A stretch of DNA of 64,000 nucleotides from JBBQKQ01 sp043719155 (GTDB lineage Bacteria > Patescibacteriota > Minisyncoccia > Phycocordibacterales > UBA5272), in NCBI GenBank assembly GCA_043719155.1, contig JAYSUJ010000022.1:12057-76056 (forward strand), given 5' to 3'. The position numbers and the translations under genes are program-made. The notes beneath the pieces were generated by a model. The model made no database searches. It was not told the origin of the DNA and saw only the letters and a program-made list of their open reading frames with translations. Positions 8,698 through 16,424 of the stretch are shown in pieces (the stretch's first letter is position 1; every line of letters begins with the position of its first letter).

Positions 8698-9073
8698 TAT
8701 AGTCGTTTATATACTCTTGCCCATAGTCAAAAGTAATTTCCTCTCCGGTGGTTATTTTTCTCTTAGCGGATATAAATATTCTTTCTTCACCTTCCATTAT
8801 ACTTTCTGCATTTGGGGCGCAGCTATGATTAAAATATCTAGCCACGTTGTATTGAGGAGAACCGTCCAGTGACCACTTCTCATCTATTTCAAATATATAT
8901 CTATTTGGATTTTCATTGGCTTCTTCGTTGGTAATTTTCTTTCCGATATACTGCATTATCTTTGCACCTCTTTTAATTGTTTCTAATGCAAATATCCCCC
9001 TACCAGAAAAGCTTGTCTTTACTATGGTTTTTGGGTATTTTTTAATTTTGTCTGTTTCTATAGCTTTTTTCAT
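8651..9073 (-). CDS. SET-domain protein (putative lysine methyltransferase)
   Basis: The 140-residue protein is essentially one SET domain, the fold that transfers methyl from S-adenosylmethionine to lysine. It shows GRGIFALETIKRGAKI at the start, the NHSCAPNAE motif (S-adenosylmethionine/pseudoknot), EEITFDYG with the catalytic-region Tyr, and a post-SET-like end CRCAQC. All key motifs appear intact. SET proteins are mainly eukaryotic but small stand-alone versions occur in bacteria, including chlamydiae; the substrate is not predictable here. An extended -10 (TGTTATAAT) sits 11 bases before the ATG. The 3' end overlaps the convergent neighbour. Confidence 0.85.
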   Translation of the reverse strand: MKKAIETDKIKKYPKTIVKTSFSGRGIFALETIKRGAKIMQYIGKKITNEEANENPNRYIFEIDEKWSLDGSPQYNVARYFNHSCAPNAESIMEGEERIFISAKRKITTGEEITFDYGQEYINDYIKKSGCRCAQCKKVS

Positions 9074-9164
9074 AAATATGTGGTATTATAACACATAAGC
9101 GTATATATTGTGTTTTTAGAAAACAAAGTGTGACGCCGTTAACAAAAGTAATAAAAGTATTTAA

Positions 9165-9590
9165 ATGAAAACAAACAAAGTATTCGTTGCAGGTATCGCT
9201 TATCGCGACCTTGACGGAAATCCATTAACAGGAAGACATGGTGACCAAAAACTTGCAGACCTTTTTGGAAGAGCTGGTAAAATAGCTATGAAGAAATTGG
9301 CAAGAAGAGATGGTACTGAAGTTGAGGTTGTAGCAGCAAACATTGCTGTAGACCGAGACACAAAATTATCTCGTGGGTTCGGATTCGTAGAATTTGAAAC
9401 AGTTGAGGCTGCTGAAAAGGCAATCGAAATGTTCAACGGCTTCGAATTTGAAGGCCGTGTTATAACTGTACGTTTCTCAGAACCTCGTCCAGAAGGAGAT
9501 GCAAGACCTGCACGTTCTTCAGGAGGTTACGATAGAGATGGCGGAAATGGTGGTGGTAACGGTGGTTACTCTCGTGACCGAAGAAATTAA
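9165..9590 (+). CDS. RNA-binding protein with one RRM domain and Gly/Arg-rich tail
   Basis: The 141-residue protein has RNP2 (KVFVAGI) at the start and RNP1 (RGFGFVEF) near residue 65, the two strands that contact RNA in RRM proteins. The loop after RNP2 is long (DLDGNPLTGRHGDQ), and the tail from about residue 108 is Gly/Arg/Asp-rich (GGNGGGNGGYSRDRRN). The layout matches the small glycine-rich RNA-binding proteins of cyanobacteria and other bacteria, often cold-induced. It is monocistronic, with an untranslated leader of roughly 50 bases and its own terminator. It probably acts as an RNA chaperone. Confidence 0.88.
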   Translation: MKTNKVFVAGIAYRDLDGNPLTGRHGDQKLADLFGRAGKIAMKKLARRDGTEVEVVAANIAVDRDTKLSRGFGFVEFETVEAAEKAIEMFNGFEFEGRVITVRFSEPRPEGDARPARSSGGYDRDGGNGGGNGGYSRDRRN

Positions 9591-9600
9591 TTTCTAAAGT

Positions 9601-9640
9601 AAAAAGCACTTAAGTCGAAAGACTTAGGTGCTTTTTATTT
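9601..9640. terminator. Bidirectional intrinsic terminator
   Basis: Inverted arms of 13 bases (9604-9616 and 9621-9633) around a GAAA tetraloop, with an A run before and a T run after. It can end both the RRM gene and the ATP synthase operon arriving from the other side. Confidence 0.85.
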
Positions 9641-9663
9641 GCTGTAATTTCTCTTTGATTATT

Positions 9664-10083
9664 TTACTTCTTTCTTAAATTTTTAAAATAGGCACCTCTT
9701 TCTGTCTCACTTTCAAAAGTTTCTAGGTCAAATTCGCTATTGTTTTCTTTATTAGCTAATTTTGCCCTCTCTAAACTTTCTTCAAAAGTTTTTAAATCTG
9801 CGTTTTCAGTAACAAGTACCTGATCTGCTAAGATCACTACCTCTAAAATTTCCTCTTTTGAGCTTTGTTTTACGTCTATCACCCCACCTTGCACCAAAAA
9901 CCTTTCTTCACTTTTGTTCTCTTTTCTGACAACAATCTCACCAATGGAGACCACTGTTACAAGCGGTGCATGGTTTCTGAGTACAGTAATTTCTCCTGCT
10001 TGAGTCGGTACTGTAAAAGAGGCAACTTCACCACTAAAAAGCTTTGTGTCAGGGGTTAAAATTTTGAGTTTAAATGTGTGCAT
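9664..10083 (-). CDS. atpC: F-type ATP synthase epsilon subunit
   Basis: Central-stalk subunit of F1 that couples rotation and can inhibit ATP hydrolysis. The N-terminal beta-sandwich is recognisable (LKILTPDTKLFSGEVASFTVPTQ in part, then GEITVLRNHAPLVT), followed by a C-terminal helical pair (ESLERAKLANKE). At 139 residues it is a normal length. It follows atpD with only one base between the genes, so both share a transcript. It is the last gene of the ATP synthase cluster. Confidence 0.95.
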   Translation of the reverse strand: MHTFKLKILTPDTKLFSGEVASFTVPTQAGEITVLRNHAPLVTVVSIGEIVVRKENKSEERFLVQGGVIDVKQSSKEEILEVVILADQVLVTENADLKTFEESLERAKLANKENNSEFDLETFESETERGAYFKNLRKK

Positions 10084-10084
10084 T

Positions 10085-11479
10085 TTATTTTGTATCTTCT
10101 GCTAACACTTCTTCTATACTTCCTACCATGTAAAATTTACCTTCTGGTACATGGTCGTACTTACCATCCAAAATTTCTCTAAATGATCTAACTGTGTCCG
10201 CACGCTTTACATACTTTCCACTTCTTCCTGTAAATTGTTCTGCTACGAAAAACGGTTGTGACAAGAAACGTTGAATTTTACGAGCACGAGCAACTAGCAA
10301 TTTGTCCTCATCTGAAAGCTCATCCATACCTAAAATAGCAATTATATCTTGCAAATCTTTGTACCGTTGCAAAACTTTTTGTACGTCGCGAGCTACGTTG
10401 TAATGCTCTTCTCCTACAATATCTTTTGTTAAAATTGTCGAAGACGAATCAAGGGGGTCTACCGCAGGGTATATACCAAGCTCAGAAAGTGGTCGAGAAA
10501 GTACTACAGTTGAGTCTAAGTGTGAGAAAGTAGTAGCAGGAGCCGGGTCTGTAAGGTCGTCAGCAGGCACGTAAACAGCTTGTACTGAGGTTATAGACCC
10601 TTTCTTGGTACTTGTAATTCTTTCTTGCAGGCGACCCATTTCTGAGGCCAAGGTAGGTTGATACCCTACCGCAGACGGCATACGTCCTAGAAGAGAAGAA
10701 AGCTCTGAGCCAGCTTGGGTAAATCTAAAAATATTATCTACGAAGAAAAGTAAGTCTTTCCCTTCTTCATCACGGAAATACTCGGCTGTAGAAAGGGCTG
10801 ACAAAGCAACACGTGCCCGAGCCCCAGGTGGTTCGGACATTTGTCCGAAATACAAAACAGTTTTATCTAAAACTCCTGACTCATGCATTTCTCGGTACAA
10901 GTCATTTCCCTCACGGCTTCTTTCTCCTACACCTGCGAAAATAGAATACCCGCCATGTTCAGATGCGATGTTACGAATAAGCTCTTGGATAACTACAGTT
11001 TTCCCTACTCCTGCTCCACCGAAAAGCCCAATTTTTCCACCCTTCAAAAATGGGCAAATAAGGTCAACCACTTTGATACCAGTTTCCAACACTTCCGCTT
11101 TTGTAGATTGTTCCTCAAAAGTTGGTGCCGCTCTATGAATTTCATATTTTTTGTCATGTTTTACTGGCCCAAGATTGTCGATTGGCTCACCTGTCACGTC
11201 CATCATTCTTCCAAGTGTTCCTTTACCTACTGGTACGGAAATTGCCGACCCTGTATCAAGCACTTCTTGGTCTCTGTAAAGTCCGTCAGTAGAACTCATG
11301 GCAAAACAACGCACCTCATTTAAACCCAAATGAGCTGCAACTTCCAAATAAAGCTTCTCTATTTTACCTTCTGCATTTTTAATATCGATCGTTAAAGCAT
11401 TGTAAACAGCTGGAACTTGACCTTCAAAATAAACATCAACCACTGGACCCATAACTTGTAATATTTTTCCTGTTTTCAT
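10085..11479 (-). CDS. atpD: F-type ATP synthase beta subunit
   Basis: Catalytic nucleotide-binding subunit of F1. The P-loop GGAGVGKT is intact, as are GERSREGND, the DELSEED-loop equivalent DELSDEDK, and the signature PAVDPLDSSS. At 464 residues it is full length. It is separated from atpG by a plus-strand small gene instead of lying next to it, and has its own extended -10 box (TGCTATAAT, ending 18 bases before the ATG). It is therefore probably transcribed independently of atpBEFHAG. Confidence 0.98.
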   Translation of the reverse strand: MKTGKILQVMGPVVDVYFEGQVPAVYNALTIDIKNAEGKIEKLYLEVAAHLGLNEVRCFAMSSTDGLYRDQEVLDTGSAISVPVGKGTLGRMMDVTGEPIDNLGPVKHDKKYEIHRAAPTFEEQSTKAEVLETGIKVVDLICPFLKGGKIGLFGGAGVGKTVVIQELIRNIASEHGGYSIFAGVGERSREGNDLYREMHESGVLDKTVLYFGQMSEPPGARARVALSALSTAEYFRDEEGKDLLFFVDNIFRFTQAGSELSSLLGRMPSAVGYQPTLASEMGRLQERITSTKKGSITSVQAVYVPADDLTDPAPATTFSHLDSTVVLSRPLSELGIYPAVDPLDSSSTILTKDIVGEEHYNVARDVQKVLQRYKDLQDIIAILGMDELSDEDKLLVARARKIQRFLSQPFFVAEQFTGRSGKYVKRADTVRSFREILDGKYDHVPEGKFYMVGSIEEVLAEDTK

Positions 11480-11497
11480 ATGAATTTTTCGTTTTTA

Positions 11498-11506
11498 ATT
11501 ATAGCA
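11498..11506 (-). promoter_or_regulatory. Extended -10 box for atpDC
   Basis: TGCTATAAT on the minus strand, 18 bases before the atpD ATG. No good -35 is visible. It is needed because atpDC is cut off from atpG by an opposing unit. Confidence 0.5.
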
Positions 11507-11536
11507 TTTTTTTATTTTATTCTAAAGTTTTTTATA

Positions 11537-11565
11537 TAGACAGAGTTATTTATTTGTGTTATTAT
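11537..11565 (+). promoter_or_regulatory. Promoter of the small gene between atpG and atpD
   Basis: TAGACA, 17 bases, TATTAT, about 33 bases upstream of the start codon at 11599. Confidence 0.45.
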
Positions 11566-11598
11566 ATATTTAGTGTCAACAGTGGAAAGGATGATTTT

Positions 11599-11814
11599 AT
11601 GCTGAGTATTACCATGACACGGAAGGCAAAGTTCCTTCGCAATATGCTTATTGTTATCTTGATAACCACCTTAGGTCTAGCGGAGCTGCAAGGCAACGCA
11701 GGACTTAGCTCTATCCAGTGGATAGGGGTTGTAGTTGGAAAGTGGGCGGGTTACCTGCTCACTATCTACACAGGTTGGAAACTCTTGCTGGCAATGTTTG
11801 CGAAGGGAAAGTGA
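11599..11814 (+). CDS. Small membrane protein (71 aa) inserted in the ATP synthase cluster
   Basis: Starts at the ATG at 11599, 8 bases after a GGAAAGG ribosome-binding site; an upstream GTG in frame lacks one. The product begins MLSITMTRKAKFLRN (positive), then has a hydrophobic segment (about 16-28) and a second one (about 35-63, ending GWKLLLAMFAKGK). The family is unknown. The gene is a complete solitary unit (promoter, SD, ORF, terminator) on the strand opposite to atpG and atpD, and looks richer in G and C than them. Position inside the cluster suggests, but does not show, a link to the ATP synthase. Confidence 0.6.
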   Translation: MLSITMTRKAKFLRNMLIVILITTLGLAELQGNAGLSSIQWIGVVVGKWAGYLLTIYTGWKLLLAMFAKGK

Positions 11815-11833
11815 GCTGTTAAATTGGCTTGCG

Positions 11834-11864
11834 CCGCTGGTTTCCCAAGATCAGCGGTTTTTTT
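11834..11864 (+). terminator. Terminator of the 71-residue protein gene
   Basis: CCGCTG and CAGCGG arms (11834-11839, 11852-11857) followed by seven T. The T run touches the atpG stop codon on the other strand. Confidence 0.75.
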
Positions 11865-12753
11865 ATGCATTTGCACCCGCTGAGATTTCGGCAATTTCTT
11901 GAGTAATGCCATCTTGGCGAACTTTGTTGTATTTAATCTTCAAAGCATGCAACATTTCCCCTGCACTTTCATTTGCTCTTTTCATAGCAAAGCTGCGACT
12001 TGAGTTTTCGGAGGCTCTACTTTCTAAAATAAAAGAATACATAATCATTTTGATAATTTTAGGAATTGTTTTATCTATTAAGGTTTCCAAGTTTGGCTCA
12101 AAAGTGTAAATTTGATTTGAATTTGTAGCTACACTTTGCAGACTATCACCCAAAGTGTCAGTATAAATATTTAAATTTGAATTGACTGGGTAGAGAGTAA
12201 CCGCACGTGGTTCGAAAACACCCATCTTTACAAAGTTTGTATAAACAGCATGAATCTTAGACACTTCATTAGACAAAAAGAAATTTCTAACAAAGTTCTC
12301 AACTTTGGAAACCTGAGTTGGCTGTAAAAGCTTTTCTATCTCAAGGTAAGACAGCTTGATTTCTAAATCCAGTTTTCTTGCAATTTTTTCTGCGAATTTA
12401 CCAAAGCAAACAGCATATTTTAAGTTTGGATTTTCATCTTTCAATCGCTTTGTTTTTTTATAAATGTTTGTGTTGAAAGAACCACACAAACCTTTATTTG
12501 AAGCAAATAAAATTACTAGTTCAGGAGAGCTATTTCCACCTTTTTGACCATCAAAGAAAATATGACTTTCTTTACTTTCTTTTTTTATTTTACTTACAAC
12601 AAACTTAATTTCCTTAATGTACTCAGATATGTCTGTCACCCCACTCACAGATTTTTTCATTTTAGAAACCGCCACCATTTCCATGGTTTTAGTTATCTTC
12701 TTGATAGAAGTTGTTGCTTTTATTTTTTGTTTTATTATTTTTGTATTTGCCAT
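11863..12753 (-). CDS. atpG: F-type ATP synthase gamma subunit
   Basis: Rotating central shaft of F1. The N-terminal helix (IKQKIKATTSIKKITKTMEMVAVSKMKK in pieces) and the C-terminal helix (SFAMKRANESAGEMLHALKIKYNKVRQDGITQEIAEI in pieces) are both present. The globular middle has SNKGLCGSFNTNIYK. At 296 residues it is normal. It lies 27 bases after atpA in the same operon. Its natural neighbour atpD is displaced by the plus-strand unit that follows. Confidence 0.96.
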   Translation of the reverse strand: MANTKIIKQKIKATTSIKKITKTMEMVAVSKMKKSVSGVTDISEYIKEIKFVVSKIKKESKESHIFFDGQKGGNSSPELVILFASNKGLCGSFNTNIYKKTKRLKDENPNLKYAVCFGKFAEKIARKLDLEIKLSYLEIEKLLQPTQVSKVENFVRNFFLSNEVSKIHAVYTNFVKMGVFEPRAVTLYPVNSNLNIYTDTLGDSLQSVATNSNQIYTFEPNLETLIDKTIPKIIKMIMYSFILESRASENSSRSFAMKRANESAGEMLHALKIKYNKVRQDGITQEIAEISAGANA

Positions 12754-12779
12754 ATATTTAGTTCACAAAAACAATTGAA

Positions 12780-14288
12780 TTACAGAACAATATTGTTTAG
12801 CTCAGCAAAGCTTTTTAAAACCTCTTTCATCTTTGATATCTCGTCGTCTTTCCACTTTCCTGAATCTAGATCTTTTCCTAAATCTTTATAATTTAAGTCA
12901 AAGTATTTATGCAGTTTATTTTCAACTTCTTTTACATTTTTAACATCTACATTTTTGAAAAATCCTTCGTTTAGCGCAAAGAAAGAAAGAACTTGTAAAG
13001 CTACCGAAAGTGGCTCGCCATTGTTTTGCTTTAGTAATTCCACACTTCTTTTTCCATGCTCAATAGTTTTTTTAGTTTCGGGGTCTAGGTCAGAGTCAAA
13101 TTGAGAGAAAGACTCTAACTCTCTATATTGAGCAAGTGAAAGTTTTATCTTTCCTGCATTTTTCTTCATCGGACTTGTTTGAGCCGAGCCACCTACACGA
13201 GAAACTGAAAGACCAACGTCAATTGCTGGTCTTATACCTTTGTAAAACAAGTTTGAGTCCAAGAATATTTGTCCATCTGTAATAGAAATTACGTTAGTTG
13301 GAATATAAGCAGAAACATCTCCTGCTTGTGTTTCTATAATAGGAAGTGCTGTTATAGACCCACCTCCTGCCTCTGTATTTCGACGACATGCCCTTTCTAA
13401 AAGTCTTGAATGAATATAAAAGACGTCACCAGGGTACGCTTCACGACCGGGTGGACGTTTCAAAAGTAGTGAAAGCTCACGGTACGCCACAGCATGCTTA
13501 GATAAATCATCGTAAACAATTAGTACATCCTTCCCTTGATCCATAAAATATTCACCGATTGCTACACCTGTGTATGGAGATAAATATGAATAAGCTGGGC
13601 CTTGAGAGATCCCCGCTAAAACCACAACTGTGTAAGACATTGCCTCAGCTGCTTTTAGGTTTTCAACAACTTGGGCAATTTTAGATTCCTTTTGACCAAT
13701 AGCAACATAAATACAAATTACATCTTTACCTTTTTGGTTTATGATCGTATCTATTGCAACTGTAGTTTTACCAGTTTGACGGTCACCAATGATAAGCTCT
13801 CGCTGTCCACGACCTACTGGGATCATGCCGTCAATTGCTTTTACCCCAGTTTGCAGTGGTTGGGTTACTGGCTCACGCTTCATCACTCCTGGGGCAATTT
13901 TTTCGACAGGGTACATCTTGTCTTTTTTAATTTCCCCTAGCCCATCAATTTGCTCACCAATTGCGTTTACTACACGCCCTAAAATTTTGTCTGATACAGG
14001 TACCGAAAGCAATTCTTTGGTGCGTACAACCTCATCACCTTCAGAAATTTTAGCGAATGTGTCAAAAACTACTACCCCTGCGAAATCTTCTTCCAAGTTT
14101 AGTACTAAGCCTTTAACTTTATTTTTCCCGATTACAACAGTTTCCGAAGACATGACACCTTTCATGCCTGAAACTTTTAAAATACCGTCTTGTATAGATT
14201 CGACAGTTCCAATTTCACTTTCGACTGGTGAAAATTTAATTTCTCCAATTTTTATTTCTAAATCTTGTATTATTCTTTGTATTGACAT
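12780..14288 (-). CDS. atpA: F-type ATP synthase alpha subunit
   Basis: Non-catalytic nucleotide-binding subunit of F1. The P-loop GDRQTGKT, the IYVAIGQKESK segment and the family signature RPAIDVGLSVSRVGGSAQ are intact. At 502 residues it is the standard length. It sits between atpH and atpG in the conserved order, 10 bases after atpH. Confidence 0.98.
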   Translation of the reverse strand: MSIQRIIQDLEIKIGEIKFSPVESEIGTVESIQDGILKVSGMKGVMSSETVVIGKNKVKGLVLNLEEDFAGVVVFDTFAKISEGDEVVRTKELLSVPVSDKILGRVVNAIGEQIDGLGEIKKDKMYPVEKIAPGVMKREPVTQPLQTGVKAIDGMIPVGRGQRELIIGDRQTGKTTVAIDTIINQKGKDVICIYVAIGQKESKIAQVVENLKAAEAMSYTVVVLAGISQGPAYSYLSPYTGVAIGEYFMDQGKDVLIVYDDLSKHAVAYRELSLLLKRPPGREAYPGDVFYIHSRLLERACRRNTEAGGGSITALPIIETQAGDVSAYIPTNVISITDGQIFLDSNLFYKGIRPAIDVGLSVSRVGGSAQTSPMKKNAGKIKLSLAQYRELESFSQFDSDLDPETKKTIEHGKRSVELLKQNNGEPLSVALQVLSFFALNEGFFKNVDVKNVKEVENKLHKYFDLNYKDLGKDLDSGKWKDDEISKMKEVLKSFAELNNIVL

Positions 14289-14298
14289 AGGTTTTTTT

Positions 14299-14691
14299 CT
14301 AATTTGCTAATAATTCCTCTAAACCTTTTTGTAACATAGTCTCTAGACTTGCGTCTATCATTCTGTCACGAGTTTTTATCTTTGCACCGGCCGACATATC
14401 TCTATCAATAATTATTTTAGCACTGCTCAAGTCTAAATTTACAGCACTTGAAACTTTTTTTAAAGCCTCTTCAGACAACTCCGTTTGCACAAATATTTTT
14501 GTCAATTTGTAGTCAGTTTCTTTAAGACTTTTTCTTTTTAGAATTTCTAGAATCTTTGGCAAAAGATTTGTCACTTCGTTTCTTTTAAATATACCTAAAA
14601 CTAAATCATGCTTACCATTTTCAAGCAAGTTTTCAATTAGATTTGCAATATTTTTAGAATTAAAGAGTTTTCTATTTGCCATATTTTTCAC
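14299..14691 (-). CDS. atpH: F-type ATP synthase delta subunit, short form
   Basis: Connects the peripheral stalk to F1. At 130 residues it is about 50 shorter than typical AtpH. The recognisable part is the C-terminal region (VQTELSEEALKKVSSAV and IDRDMSAGAKIKTRDRMIDASLETML in pieces, matching the family's D-x-x-L-I-G-G-hxhxhG-hD-S-hxxxL pattern). The N-terminal helical bundle is reduced. It overlaps the atpF end by 20 bases and precedes atpA. Gene order makes the call firm despite the weak sequence. Confidence 0.85.
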   Translation of the reverse strand: MKNMANRKLFNSKNIANLIENLLENGKHDLVLGIFKRNEVTNLLPKILEILKRKSLKETDYKLTKIFVQTELSEEALKKVSSAVNLDLSSAKIIIDRDMSAGAKIKTRDRMIDASLETMLQKGLEELLAN

Positions 14692-15184
14692 TAAATACAG
14701 TGCTTACAAATTCACTATTGTTATCTCCATTTATTTTGGAGTTAAAAGATTTTAAAGATATTTGGGTAAGTATTTTAGAAATATCTTTACTCAAAATATT
14801 TTCTGCATCTTTTAGTCCAGCAGCTTTTGACAAATCTTTTTGCAAATTAGCTGCTTGCATTATCTCACTAGCCTTTTGTGAAGACTCCGTTAGAATATTT
14901 TTCGCATTCATTTCAGTTTTAGTAATCAATTCGCTTGCCTTTTGATTGGCTGCTTTGTTAATTTCTTTTCCTTCTAAATTAGCCAGCTCAACTATTTTGT
15001 CTGCTTCGTTTCGCATTCTTAAACCTTCTTGAATTTTAGCTGTTCTTTCTGAGATGGTTTTCTTGATTGAAGGTAAAGCAAATTTTACTAGCAACACAAA
15101 AATAAGCAATAGGTTTATAAAGTGTGTTAGTGCCAAACGCCAATCAAAGCCAATTTTCGTGGCTATATCTGTTAATATTTCCAT
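14672..15184 (-). CDS. atpF: F-type ATP synthase b subunit
   Basis: Peripheral-stalk subunit. One membrane helix (about residues 18-38, LTHFINLLLIFVLLVKFALP) is followed by a long charged helix rich in Ala/Lys/Glu (KIQEGLRMRNEADKIVELAN in part). At 170 residues it is normal. It lies 9 bases after atpE and overlaps atpH. Confidence 0.92.
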   Translation of the reverse strand: MEILTDIATKIGFDWRLALTHFINLLLIFVLLVKFALPSIKKTISERTAKIQEGLRMRNEADKIVELANLEGKEINKAANQKASELITKTEMNAKNILTESSQKASEIMQAANLQKDLSKAAGLKDAENILSKDISKILTQISLKSFNSKINGDNNSEFVSTVFSEKYGK

Positions 15185-15193
15185 GTAGGAAAA

Positions 15194-15409
15194 TTACATT
15201 ATAAAGTAACCAACGAATGCCAAGATCGCAATAGACTCGATAAGTGCAGCCCCGATAAGCATTTTAGTAAAAATGTCACCTGATGCCTCTGGGTTTCTAC
15301 CCATTGCTTCTAACGCTTTTGCCATCATAATTCCTTGCCCGATACCAACTCCCAATAGTGGTAACAACGCTATACCTTTTGCCAACATTTTTGCCGCTTC
15401 TATTTCCAT
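15194..15409 (-). CDS. atpE: F-type ATP synthase c subunit
   Basis: Ring-forming proteolipid of Fo: two helices around a polar loop (GRNPEA). The ion-carrying Glu is E58 in ALIESIAI. Gln25 (GIGQG) and Ser59 next to the Glu are features of sodium-binding rings, but the Thr and Tyr that complete the Ilyobacter-type site are replaced by Ile60 and Leu63, so the coupling ion is undecided. At 71 residues it is slightly short. It is separated from atpB by a metalloprotease-like gene and a hairpin-containing spacer. Confidence 0.95.
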   Translation of the reverse strand: MEIEAAKMLAKGIALLPLLGVGIGQGIMMAKALEAMGRNPEASGDIFTKMLIGAALIESIAILAFVGYFIM

Positions 15410-15445
15410 ATATTATTTATATTATTTTGTAATTTAGCACTAATT

Positions 15446-15478
15446 ATTGATAAATTGATATTAAAACAATTTATCAAT
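15446..15478 (-). repeat. Hairpin in the leader of atpE
   Basis: Perfect 12-base inverted repeat (15446-15457 and 15467-15478, ATTGATAAATTG and its complement) with a 9-base loop, in the 136-base gap between the protease-like gene and atpE. On the minus strand no T run follows, so it is more like an mRNA-stabilising or processing hairpin that could raise atpE output than a terminator. Confidence 0.55.
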
Positions 15479-15545
15479 CTATTTTAACATTTTTTACTAG
15501 AAAAGTTTATATTTACAAGTTGCAAATTTACTGTTGAAATTGTGA

Positions 15546-16418
15546 CTAAACACCACAACTGTTCGTAACCTCTAGAAACTTTTCAATATCCCCGTCTTTT
15601 ATTCCTCTAAAAAAATCCGTCATGTTGTTGTCAAAACCAATGTCATTTACATAGTGTAACTCCGCAAAGACTATATGCTCCTTTGTTAGTGCTTCGTCGC
15701 CGGAAAAACCAAAGTAGTTTTTAATCTGAGAAATTCTCTCCATTATTTCATTTGGCCTTTGCATGTATTCTCTGTCTTCTAAATTTTCAATGAACATAAA
15801 GTTCAAGCCTTGATTAAAATATAAGCCTGCTAGACTGAAATCCAATTTTCTTAGCATGTGACCTTTTTCATGTGCAACTGCAACATTCATTGCTTTTAGA
15901 GGATATACCTTAGCATTTAATTTTTTCCCCCAATTTGGAACAACTCCTTTTTCCATTGTAGATTCCAGAACACTTTTTTTTGAAAGGTCAACTTTTGTGT
16001 ATGTATTGGATATCTCAATTTGTAGATCCAAGATTCTACTTAGCAGCTCTTTACTGTATGGAGTTTTATTGTAAAATGCAGCAGAAGACTCATTGATAGC
16101 CTCATTCACCATGTCTCTCAATTCTTTGGGTATACTTACATCTACAGGGTTTTGCACATCCTGAAGAAAAGTATGGAAAAACGGTGTTCTGATTAAGGTA
16201 TACATGCCATCTGCAAATTCTCCGGGATTGTTCATTTGCGAATTTAAAAGCAGGTTCAAAAACTTTTCTCTCACTTTCAAATTTCGCAAACGTGAATACA
16301 TAAGTTCGCAGTCATTACATTCTAAATTTGGCTTTAGAGTTTCCGAATATTCACCACCTAAAGGTGATTTAAGTTTTTTAACTACTTTGTGTTCTGACTT
16401 TTGACTCGGAAATAACAT
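15546..16418 (-). CDS. Putative HExxH zinc metalloprotease-like protein in the atp operon
   Basis: The 290-residue soluble protein is of unknown family. Near residue 180 there is an HEKGH (AVAHEKGHMLRKL), an HExxH zinc motif in a helix-like context. About 40 residues later RPNEIMERISQIKNYFGF offers a Glu that could be the third ligand, as in gluzincins. The N-terminal part has a Cys pair (NLECNDCELM). No signal peptide is seen. It lies 6 bases after the atpB stop, so it is co-transcribed with atpB and interrupts the usual atpB-atpE order. Protease activity is an inference from one motif. Confidence 0.6.
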   Translation of the reverse strand: MLFPSQKSEHKVVKKLKSPLGGEYSETLKPNLECNDCELMYSRLRNLKVREKFLNLLLNSQMNNPGEFADGMYTLIRTPFFHTFLQDVQNPVDVSIPKELRDMVNEAINESSAAFYNKTPYSKELLSRILDLQIEISNTYTKVDLSKKSVLESTMEKGVVPNWGKKLNAKVYPLKAMNVAVAHEKGHMLRKLDFSLAGLYFNQGLNFMFIENLEDREYMQRPNEIMERISQIKNYFGFSGDEALTKEHIVFAELHYVNDIGFDNNMTDFFRGIKDGDIEKFLEVTNSCGV

Positions 16419-16424
16419 TTCATT

